Part shown: positions 55,601-64,000 of the stretch, piece after piece
Layout of the letters: each line of letters opens with the position of its first letter
How positions within the stretch are numbered: the stretch's first letter is position 1
Assembly: GCA_950097015.1 (NCBI GenBank)
Contig: CATNEN010000001.1
Span: 713,501 to 777,500 of the forward strand
Direction of reading: 5' to 3'
DNA: 64,000 nucleotides
Source of the DNA: Macrostomum hystrix
Taxonomy: Eukaryota > Platyhelminthes > Macrostomidae
Notes under the pieces: model-generated
Told to the model about the DNA's origin: nothing
Seen by the model: only the letters and a program-made list of their open reading frames with translations
Databases searched by the model: none
Program-made: the position numbers and the translations under genes

Positions 55601-58600
55601 CCCAACATCCCAATATCCCAACATCCCAATATCCCAACATCCAAATATCCCAACATCCCAATATCCCAATATCCCAACATCCGAAATTCCAATATCCCAA
55701 CATCCAAATATCCCAACATCCCAATATCCCAACATCCCAACATCCCAACATCCCAATATCCCAACATCCCAACATCCCAACATCCCAATATCCCAACATC
55801 CCAATATCCCAACATCCCAATATCCCAACATCCCAATATCCCAACATCCCAATATCCCAACATCCAAATATCCCAACATCCCAATATCCCAACATCCCAA
55901 TATCCCAACATCCAAATATCCCAACATCCCAATATCCCAACATCCCAATATCCCAACATCCCAATATCCCAACATCCCAATATCCCAACATCCCAATATC
56001 CCAACATCCCAATATCCCAACATCCCAATATCCCAACATCCCAATATCCCAACATCCCAACATCCCAACATCCGAAATTCCAATATCCCAACATCCCAAT
56101 CAGCCAGCAATGCCTATTATTCATCCCACCCACCAGGAAGCAGAGTTCGGCAACTACGCAGTGCAGCAGAACATTGGCGGCCACCCAATTGCAGTGTTTC
56201 GCTTTCCGCCGCACACCAAAATCAAGCCGAATAGCACGGCCACAATCTGGGCCGGTTGCAACCCGCCAACGGAGGCCCTGCACCAGCCGCCGACCGATTT
56301 CTATTGGGGCGAATATGAACGATTCAACACTGGGCCGGAGTGTACTACAGTCGTTTGCGAGCCCAGCGGAAAGGTGAAGACTAGATTGATTTTATATCAC
56401 TCTTCTAAAGTTGAGTTTATGATCTCCAATACTCCTAATTAGGGGGTCATTGTTAGAATTAAATGAATTACAGTTCAGACCCTTTAAATTAATCCCATAA
56501 TCGCGTCCTCGCTCCTAATAGTCCTCAAATCAACTCAATGGGAAGCTTTGAATAAAGCTGTCGTAGAATTGAGAAGGTGAATGGCTTATCAAACTGTTAT
56601 CGATGTTCGTCGCGAATGTATCGATGATTTATTTAAGGGGGTCGGTGGCAGAGCGGTTAACGCGTTTGTCTCTCGCAACACGGTCGATTCGACGACGAGG
56701 CCACATTTATTTTGGGCGCAGCCGCTAAGAGAAGGCTCCAGCGGCTTGTCGTGCAGTTTACACCCTTGAGGGCCAACCTCCAAGGCACTTGAAATGTATA
56801 CTGCTTGACGATGAGAAAGTCAGGGCAGATGTACACCCTGTGTGAGCGTATGCCTTCGTACAGTATCTGTGTTCGTATGTGCTTAGGAGTCAGCGAAATG
56901 GGCAGAATTGCCTCCTCGCTGGCTGCGGGTCTAGTGTCACCAAATGATGTGCCATTGCCCGCAGCACTCGTGCAATTATTATTATTATTATCGATTATTT
57001 ATAGAGAATATATCGTGAATTTATCGATTATGTATCGAAATGGTATCAAGAAGGTATCGAGGAGGTATTAAGAAAGTATCGAGGAGGTATCGAGAATGTA
57101 TAGTAGAGTGTCGACCTAGTGCAGTCTTTAGTTCTTTTAATATTATAGCGCACTTGTGCGCAAATCAATGGAAAGCATAAATATGAGCATAAAATTCCCT
57201 TGTCAGTGTTGTCACAGTTTCGAGTGACAGGGGCCAGGCTGATGTCAAATAATCCAACGTACTTAAAAATGTCTAATACTAATAGTAAAAGAAGCTTTTA
57301 ATCCAACAATGAATTTTTTTTCTAAATCTCTGTCCGTTTAGTCTGTTGCCTGGACCACGCCGTACCATCGTTACTCGAAGGATGCCTTCCTGATAGTGAC
57401 GCCAACTGCGTCGCAGAAGACTTCAGCCAGAGATCCCACGGAGGATTTCGACGGACTGGAGGGCGAGCCACGGCTGCCGCAGCATCGGCCGTTGCCACGC
57501 GAGGAGCAGACGACGCTGAGACGGTTAGCTGGGAACCACTTAGAAACGTTCTTAGCGGGGAACGCTTCACAGAAACTTTCTTAGCGGGAACGCTTCTCAG
57601 AAAGTTTCTTTGTGAGGAAAAGTTCTTAAACATTTTTGGTGGCAGCAGACCTAAAAAGTGTTTTTTTCTGAACGTTACAAAAAAATATTTGGTCTGAAAC
57701 GTTTGTTCAAAAATATTTTTAGAGAGGAAAGCTTCTCAGAAACTCTCTTTAGTGGGGAAAGTTTCGTTAACAATTTTTGAGTGTGGAACGTTTCGTTGAA
57801 ACCTTCTTGGTGAGGTAACGTTTCTATGCAAACTGTCCTAGTTAGCAACGTTTCTTAGAAACTGTCTTATTAGTGAAACGTCCTCTATGCTAGCTAGCAA
57901 AACTGTCAGCTTCTCTCATCCATCGACCTACGCAGTGAGAAGACAATGCCGTGCTACGTGTCCTCTCGTCATCCGCATGCTCAGCCAACAAGCAGCAGCG
58001 TGCATCCCAGGTGCGACTCGCCGCGCACCGGCCTCTGGGGTAACGATAACAGCTCGGTGAATAGACAGACCCGATCACAGATGACGCGTGTCCCCGATCG
58101 GGTGCCGGGTGAGTGAGCTTGCTTTCCGCACTTAATTTTTTCCTTTGTTTTCGTAAAGGTAAAAAAAGAGAAGCTGTATGTCCAGAAGATATCGATGGTG
58201 TAATGAGAAGGTATTGATAATGTAATCGAGAATGTATTGAGAAGGTATCGGATGATCAATAAGGAATAAGGAATCAAATAATCGAGAAGTGTCGATGATT
58301 TGGTTAGAGTTAGCATTGCACGCGTAGCTACCGAGTTAATCTTGACCCTTAAAATTGAAACTCAGGTGAGCCATACACGGGCAGCAGCAACCAGGTAATG
58401 GGATCAGCCAGGGTCATGCACTATCAGGCCAGTCTGCGGAAGAGCGCCACAATTGGTAACAGAGCTGTAAGTATTATTTTTTCAAATTTTTCTTGTTTTA
58501 AATATAGCTCAAAATTTTCCGTCTCTTTATATAGCTCGTAGCGTGCTTATCCAAAAGTAAGCAAACCCATTTTCGAGTAAACCCATTCGCAGTACATCTA

Positions 58601-60026
58601 ACTAACTCATGTAATCCTAACAATAGAGAAGCGCTTTGTAAATAGCGATTGGTATTTAAATATTCTGTTTATCTCCATTGTTTATATTTTTTGTAAAATC
58701 ATTTAAAATGCTAGCTTAGTTACTACTTTTAGTAGCTAAAGTCAGTATGAAGTAAGCTGTTTAAAAATCAGCCCTTTAAGCGAGATATTAGATTTTGTGA
58801 TAATAGGAAGTTTCTTTTTAGCTATTGTTTGCTATTATAAGGGTGACAAAGCTGGTTCTTACAAACTGTACAAGTTAATAAAAAATAGTTTTTTTAAATC
58901 GTATCTATATTACTTGCAGATAGTAAAACAAAAAACAACCCTTTCAGCTTCCTCTAGTCAACTCTGCGATTTACACTCAGCACTCGAATAGCATGCCGCA
59001 TTTTCAGTACGTTCTTTATTTAGGCAGAATAATTTATCGATATAATAATCACAACTTCACTATAATAAGCAGATGTAAATGATTTAAATGGTTTAATAAT
59101 CATCCTACGTAACTTAGTTTTGAGTAAAAAATGAATGTCACTTAAATCTTCACTGAAAGAAGCACGTTGATAAATCCAATCACATTCTATCAACAAAATG
59201 TTATAATTGTCATCGTGATTAGTGTGCACCTTAATGTTAAAGCTTTAGACGCAATCTCTTCTCGCTTCTGTCATCGATAATACCTCTTTAAATATCTGAC
59301 AACTGGGCCCCGTAAATCGTAAATGGTAAGTCTGTTGTTCTGTTCCCTGTATACAGGCAATCCACTACACAGCCTGTCTGTACTGACAGTATCGTGGTCA
59401 TAAAAAGTTACTTTAGAACTATAGCCTGCTGCAACGTCAATTCATACGTTTCATGATTACCGATGACTTGCTTATCACACTTTTGTTGTATTCATTTTTG
59501 TGCTTTTGTAAATAATTTAGCGAACGCAACAAAATTTTAAAACGCAACAAAGTTTAGAACACCTCTAAAGGAGAATAAATTAAGCTGGCAACTTACACAT
59601 TAGGCAAGCCGCGATAGCTCAGTTGGGAGAGCGTTAGACTGAAGATCTAAAGGTCCCTGGTTCGATCCCGGGTCGCGGCAATGTTTTGTAGTTTTTTAGT
59701 TTTTTTACAAGTGGAAGAAATCGGTGTCAGGATTCATGATTTTAATAATAACGTGATTGTGAATGCAATTTGATATAATTTTCTTTTATGGTTTATGTCT
59801 GTCAATCATTTGTGCTTGCCGATATGTATCGAAATAGCAATATTCTAATCTAATTCATTTTCACAACTTTTAGCCTGACGTAATCCTTCGTTCTGATCTG
59901 GAGCGGCCGAGCCCATTCTCAAAGCCGCACAGCCGATTCGACGATGGCATGAAACAGGTGCAGAGTATGTACAACTCAGAGCATTTACCTCCAATGCCCC
60001 GGCCGCCAGCTGTTAAAGCCGATTAA
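49602..60026 (+). CDS. Intermediate filament protein, lamin-like, with lamin tail domain (complete, 13 exons)
   Basis: Exons: 49602-49795, 50231-50320, 50408-50596, 50689-50782, 51374-51664, 52250-53108, 53205-53337, 53651-53729, 56137-56373, 57342-57523, 57936-58108, 58366-58466, 59874-60026; 2775 nt, 924 residues, all phases consistent. The head is only about 9 residues. The rod starts KEELIDLNERFHFYVRRVRQ (coil 1A) and ends MRALIEQEETRLGL near residue 370; about 361 residues is lamin length, longer than vertebrate cytoplasmic rods. A linker of about 250 residues rich in Thr, Ala and Gly contains SKRRSVR, a possible nuclear signal. The lamin tail domain (about 620-740) has GDIKILEVNPEGKFVRVLN, FGNYAVQQNIGG, VFRFPPHTKIKPNSTATIWA, QPPTDFYWGEYERF and SVAWTTPYHRYSKDAF. 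The C-terminus is PRPPAVKAD with no CaaX box, unlike typical B-type lamins. It forms filaments in the nucleus or cytoplasm; lamin versus protostome cytoplasmic IF is undecided. Exon 11 is the least certain. Confidence 0.9.
50880..51180. other. Possible degraded element in intron 4 of the filament gene
   Basis: Odd composition compared with the flanking AT-rich intron. It includes GGTGGTGACTGATCAGTTGA and GTGTCCTGTGTTTGAGCC, vaguely like a worn tRNA-derived head. No confident assignment. Confidence 0.2.
51893..52165 (+). mobile_element. Diverged SINE family 2 copy in intron 5 of the filament gene
   Basis: GAGCTCGATTCCGCGGTGAG (B box and flank), GGGCTTGTCATACAATTATA, GAAAGTCAGGGCAGATGTAC and GGGCAGAATTG appear in the same order as in the copy at 56638. 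It ends about 85 bases before the exon 6 acceptor. Confidence 0.7.
53778..56104. repeat. 2.3-kb array, 8/16-bp unit ATCCCAACATCCCAAT
   Basis: About 290 octamers, AYCCCAAT type, mostly alternating ATCCCAAC and ATCCCAAT. The first 600 bases are nearly perfect 16-mers. Later parts have octamer phase changes and rare CCAAATAT and CCGAAATTCC marks (near 54469, 54933, 55436, 55681 and 56072). It fills intron 8, inside the lamin tail domain, ending about 32 bases before the acceptor. The minus strand has GGG every 8 bases. Because no frame has a stop, frames of 500-870 codons open on both strands; they are artefacts. Confidence 0.98.
56638..57000 (+). mobile_element. tRNA-derived SINE, family 2, near full length, in intron 9 of the filament gene
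   Basis: Head GGGTCGGTGGCAGAGCGGTT and a worn B box, body (GGCTTGTCGTGCAGTTTACA, GAGGGCCAACCTCCAAGGCA, GAAAGTCAGGGCAGATGTAC), 3' domain (GGCAGAATTGCCTCCTCGCT, GCGGGTCTAGTGTCACCA), tail (ATT)n. The flanks ATCGATGATTTAT and ATCGATTATTTAT are a near-match and may be the target-site duplication. Confidence 0.85.
57001..57115. repeat. Short degenerate repeat, TATCGAGAAGG-type
   Basis: GGTATCGAGGA, GGTATTAAGAA and AGTATCGAGGA repeat at about 12-bp spacing directly after the SINE tail. A similar set (TATTGAGAAGG, TAATCGAGAATG) occurs in intron 11 at about 58185-58275. Confidence 0.6.
59608..59680 (+). tRNA. trnF(GAA): tRNA-Phe (anticodon GAA)
   Basis: A 73-base cloverleaf: acceptor GCCGCGA pairs perfectly with TCGCGGC, discriminator A. 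D arm with TAGCTCAGTTGGGAGAGC (A box), anticodon loop ACTGAAGAT (anticodon GAA), T arm GGTTCGATCCC (B box). There is no intron. It is followed by TTTTTTAG and TTTTTTAC runs from 59694, Pol III terminators. It lies in the last intron of the filament gene, same strand. The intact stems say functional, unlike the SINE heads. Confidence 0.97.
59692..59707 (+). terminator. Pol III T-run terminator of tRNA-Phe
   Basis: Two runs of six or more T within 30 bases of the tRNA 3' end, as expected for Pol III termination. Confidence 0.7.
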
Positions 60027-61750
60027 ACTACTGAATGGCGAGGTAACGACTTTATTTATTATTCAAACGTGAAGCTTAAGACAGTTATTAACTTAACTGA
60101 AGTTATTAACTGAAAAGACAAACTTCAATACGAAGAAAGCCTTCTTGCTGTTCGCGTTATTTTTTACCCTTTACTCATATTTTACGCCTACTTTTGTTTG
60201 CTCTACTAACAGTAGATTGTAGCGAATAGTTGCTTCGAAATTATCATGACTTTTCAACCCCGAACAACCGAAGTACACGTTCTCCTTTTTAACCTGAAAC
60301 GTTTACAATTCCCTTTTTACATCATACTGTACTATTTTCTTCCACTTTTATACATTGGCTTGATGTTGCGTTGCCAAGACTTCAATATTGACTTGTTTTA
60401 AAAGAGAAAGAGTACTATTTTGAAGAGCAGAACATATTGATACGAATGAGCTGTAGGTACTAGCTATTATTATATATAGTGTTTTGTTATAGTTCTTGCA
60501 CCTACAGAGTTTTTGCATCCGCTGCTGTTTTGTGAAGCTCTTTTTCTTCTAAACTTCTGTGAAACATTATTAAGAAAATTAAATAAAATAGGTGGCTTAT
60601 TGATGTTAAAATCAATTCAAGTTACAATGCTTTCAAGGCATTATAACAAAATGTTTGAAGTGCTTTTGTAATAAGTTTAAATCCTCAAAAGACTTCAAAT
60701 GTGCATTGTTTATTATAAGCGTGGATCTTTAAAATTCAAATTTTAATCTAAATTTATTTAGAAAATAGATCGCGACGATTCTCATGCGCAAGAAAGTTGA
60801 CAAACAGAAGTTTTCAACAAAAATGTACTCTCGAAAGTCTCGTTCGTCGTGCTGTGCGCATCAATTGTAAATAAAATATCCAATTTTAATATTTGAGAAG
60901 TTTATTTCTCTAAAGAAAGTCACAGAGAAATCCAAGATTGTATTTTCGCAGAATCATGTCGTTAAATCATTCAATAATTACTTCGTAATCAATTTACGAT
61001 CAAATCGTACGAAAAATTACCATTCTCAGAATTGAAAAGCAGCATCTTGACCCAAAGTCCTCAGTCGGTATCGTCTGAAATAAAGCCTCCTTAATAGAAT
61101 TTTTAATTCGAAACCGCATTCAAAATATTATTCCTTCATCATCAAATGCCACATCGATTCTATGAGTTAATTCCTTCCCTTACCCTTTTAAATCCCTGAC
61201 TAAAAAAACCTCCGAAGTCTTCTTTGAGTCCTCAAATTTCGTGAATCCTAGAAATAAAAATTGATTTTAAAGTTCTCCAAGACTTTTGATACGCTCGAAC
61301 ATATAAACCAAATCTCAATTGATCTGATCAAGATATTTTTATTCAAATGTACTATTATAACTTCAAAAAACGTCAGTTGTACAGCACAAATGTGCACTCG
61401 TACAATTTCAATCAGAAAAATCGGCTCTAAGCAATGGAACCCGCGCCACATTTAGCTTATAAGCTGATTTTGGTGGTGTGATTTCGGGTCAAAGTATAAC
61501 AAAATAATCGGCAAAACGCACGGTCATTGTGAGGTTATACTTAGAATAAAGGACAAAGGACGCCCCCGATATGTCAATACAAGTGGCGTGATTCAATTAC
61601 TTTGTATTAAACTTCATATCTTTATTTCCGTAAGTCAGTGCATAGAAAATTGTGTAATCACGTTCCACTCTTATAGGGGAGAAAATATTATCGACACGAA
61701 TGTCTATCTCCCACAGATTTTTTCGGACAGCTGACCGCTAATTACTTGTG
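60027..61750. other. 3' UTR of the filament gene and intergenic DNA
   Basis: AT-rich. AATAAA motifs near 60581 and 60870 could be poly(A) signals. No exon or array recognised. Confidence 0.5.
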
Positions 61751-61758
61751 TATAAATA
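61751..61758 (+). promoter_or_regulatory. TATA box of the GM2-activator-like gene
   Basis: TATAAATA about 95 bases before the ATG at 61853. A start near 61780-61790 would give a leader of about 70 bases. Confidence 0.6.
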
Positions 61759-61852
61759 GTAGAAAATCTTCAACTTCCAAGTCTGCACAGTGGACGCAAA
61801 GCTAGAGACCTTTTGTACAAGCGATAAATTGGTAGATTAGCGGAGTAGCATA

Positions 61853-63783
61853 ATGCAGCTTCTCATTGTTGCCCTCGCTTTGGTGGCTTCCGCCGCTGCT
61901 CAGGAGAAACTGCAGTGGACTGACTGTGGTAAGCTTTTCACTTTGACTCTCATTTTTTGAGCCGATACCCCTTCTAGAAAATTCTACGTGCAACCATCAA
62001 TTTTTTCTCGCAGACCAATAGCTCTAGAAACTGTAGAACACTTCTAGAAACTACCAAAGACCTCTAGAAACTACCAAAGACCTCTAGAAGCTACCAAAGA
62101 CATCTAGAAACTACCAAAGACCTCAAGAAACTACCAAAGACCTCTAGAAGCTACCAAAGACATCTAGAAGCTACCAAAGACCTCTAGAAACTACCAAAGA
62201 CCTCTAGAAGCTACCAAAGACCTCTAGAAACTACTAAAGACCTCTAGAAACTACCAAAGACCTCTAGAAACTACCAAAGACCTCAAGAAACTACCAAAGA
62301 CCTCTAGAAACTACCAAAGACCTCTAGAAGCTACCAAAGACATCTAGAAACTACCAAAGACCTCTAGAAACTACCAAAGACCTCTAGAAACTACCAAAGA
62401 CCTCTAGAAGCTACCAAAGACCTCTAGAAGCTACCAAAGACCTCTAGAAACTACTAAAGACCTCTAGAAACTACCAAAGACCTCTAGAAACTACCAAAGA
62501 CCTCTAGAAGCTACCAAAGACCTCTAGAAGCTACCAAAGACCTCTAGAAACTACTAAAGACCTCTAGAAACTACCAAAGACCTCTAGAAACTACCAAAGA
62601 CCTCTAGAAACTACCAAAGACCTCAAGAAACTACCAAAGACCTCTAGAAACTACCAAAGACCTCTAGAAGCTACCAAAGACATCTAGAAACTACCAAAGA
62701 CCTCTAGAAACTACCAAAGACCTCTAGAAGCTACCAAAGACCTCTAGAAACTACCAAAGACCTCTAGAAACTACCAAAGACCTCTAGAAACTACCAAAGA
62801 CCTCAAGAAACTACCAAAGACCTCTAGAAGCTACCAAAGACTTCTAGAAACTACCAAAGACCTCTAGAAACTACCAAAGACCTCTAGAAACTACCAAAGA
62901 CCTCAAGAAACTACCAAAGACCTCTAGAAACTACCAAAGACCTCTAGAAACTACCAAAGACATCTACAAACTACCAAAGACCTCTAGAAACTACCAAAAA
63001 CCTCTAGAAGCTACCAAAGACATCTAGAAACTACCAAAGACCTCTAGAAACTACCAAAGACCTCTAGAAACTTTAGAAGACCTCTAGAAACTACCAAAGA
63101 CCTCTAGAAACTACCAAAGACCTCTAGAAACTTTAGAAGACCTCTAGAAGCTACCAAAGACCTCTAGAAACTGCTAAAGACCCCGAGAAAGGCCAAATAC
63201 CTCTATTTAAATTGTTGAAAACTTCTAGAAATAGCTAAAAACCTTCATAAACAAATGTAGACATCAAGCAGCTTGTGAAACTGAAACTGATTAACGTTCC
63301 AAGAAATTGCCAAAGCCTCTAGACGCATTTGTAAATTTCTAGGTGTCGTCGTAAAAACCTTTACATTAGGGAAAGCACGAGATAATTTTAGTATAGAAAA
63401 CCAAATACTTGGCTTTCAAAGGCTCCGACAGTGACATCGTGAAGATCCGCGACTTCGGCATGACTCCTTATCCGCCGATCGCCCAGAAGGGCTTTAACTT
63501 CAAACTATTCGTCAAGGGACGTGTCAACCGCGACTTCGGCGAGGCTAAGATGAACCTGAAGCTGTCTCGCAAGGTCCTCGGCTTCTGGGTGCCTATTCCC
63601 TGCCTGGCCGGCTACGGAAGCTGCACCTACGACAACGGCTGCCAGCTGATGGACACCCTCCTTCGCGAGGCCTCCATTCCGGAGATTCCTGAGACCTGCC
63701 CCGGCATCAACGCCCAGGAAGTCGACATGGCCAACAGCATCACCCTGCCTGAGATCCCTGGCCCTCTGGCCTGGCTGGTGTCT
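61853..63783 (+). CDS. GM2A-like: GM2-activator-like secreted lipid-binding protein (5' part, two exons; continues past window)
   Basis: Exon 1 61853-61928 joins exon 2 63422-63783 in phase 1; exon 2 ends in phase 0 at a GTGAGT donor, so a further exon lies beyond the right edge. The 146 residues start with a signal peptide (MQLLIVALALVASAAAQ). Then come WTDCGSDSDIVKIRDFGMTP, a beta-rich segment, KVLGFWVPIPCLAGYGSCTY, DNGCQLMDTLL and a tail motif ITLPEIPGPLAWLVS. This matches GM2 activator in order and Cys pattern (IPC...GSCT...C at the centre, a Pro-rich stretch before the last exon). GM2A extracts gangliosides from lysosomal membranes for beta-hexosaminidase; in invertebrates the family is secreted and its lipid ligand is often unknown, so the substrate is left open. 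TATA box at 61751. Both introns carry minisatellites. Confidence 0.85.
62030..63185. repeat. Minisatellite, 20-bp unit CTCTAGAAACTACCAAAGAC
   Basis: About 58 copies with no insertion or deletion for more than 1 kb (fixed 20-bp register). Variants are GAAGC for GAAAC, CATCTAG, CTCAAG and CTTTAGAAG. It lies in intron 1 of the GM2-activator-like gene. A block around 62240-62330 repeats near 62580-62680, so blocks of several units have been copied. Confidence 0.97.
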
Positions 63784-63822
63784 GTGAGTGTCCGCGACTC
63801 TTTCACCTGGTGGTCGAGATCT

Positions 63823-64000
63823 AGACTGTGTTCTTATCCTTCATGGACACCCTATACTAGACACCCTAGACTGTGTTCTTATCCTTCATGGACACCCTAT
63901 ACTAGACACCCTAGACTGTGTTCTAATCCTTCCTGGACACCCTAGACTGTGTTCTAATCCTTCCTGGACACCCTAGACTTTGTTCTAACCCTTCTTGGAC
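63823..64000. repeat. Start of a minisatellite in intron 2 (CTAGACTGTGTTCT-type)
   Basis: CTAGACTGTGTTCTTATCCT and CATGGACACC recur with a period near 30-50 bp, beginning about 40 bases after the donor at 63783 and running off the window. Confidence 0.85.

Noticed and set aside
53778-56104. Interstitial telomere repeat
   Set aside because: The G-strand unit TTGGGATR is not the animal TTAGGG telomere unit and alternates in two forms; it fits the local minisatellite pattern.
53762-56377. Very long open frames (up to 871 codons on plus, 846 on minus) through the ATCCCAAC array
   Set aside because: The 8/16-bp unit has no stop in several frames on both strands. The region lies in a filament-gene intron with good splice sites, and the predicted proteins are pure periodic repeats.

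Overview
This is eukaryotic, animal DNA. Split coding exons with GT/AG introns, a tRNA-Phe gene, tRNA-derived SINEs and animal-type genes show this. The intermediate filament protein keeps both a lamin-length rod and a lamin tail domain, and the SINEs have conserved central domains, so a protostome invertebrate (perhaps spiralian) is the best guess. Species cannot be read from the sequence.

Genes in order: a possible 3' coding end (1-247, +); a possible first exon (3041-3179, -); a SUCO/SLP1-type SUN-domain protein (11824-14950, -, 5' exons missing); a small single-exon secreted protein (23573-23860, +); a four-RRM RNA-binding protein (26033-30184, +, complete); an SLC7 cationic amino acid transporter (35300-38766, -, complete); an ATF7IP/MCAF-type chromatin cofactor (42044-47107, -, 3' part); an intermediate filament/lamin-like protein (49602-60026, +, 13 exons in consistent phase) with a tRNA-Phe in its last intron; and a GM2-activator-like lipid-binding protein (from 61853, +, running off the right edge). 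I set exon borders by hand from splice signals, reading phase and family similarity. These genes do not form a pathway.

The striking feature is tandem repeats. By adding array spans, roughly 24 of 64 kb is minisatellite DNA. Almost every long intron and intergenic gap has its own array, each with a different unit (8/16, 12, 17, 20, 21, 22, 23, 24, 28, about 32 and 52 bp). The largest is a 6-kb, 28-bp array (4.1-10.2 kb) with higher-order structure. The 52-bp array in the transporter gene is made from the end of exon 2 plus its splice donor, so it carries 12 extra donor copies.

Mobile elements: two tRNA-derived SINE families (several copies, two with clear target-site duplications), a 450-bp element with perfect 35-bp terminal inverted repeats and a Merlin/IS1016-like transposase remnant, a second element with inverted repeats of about 108 bp, and a LINE RNase H relic.
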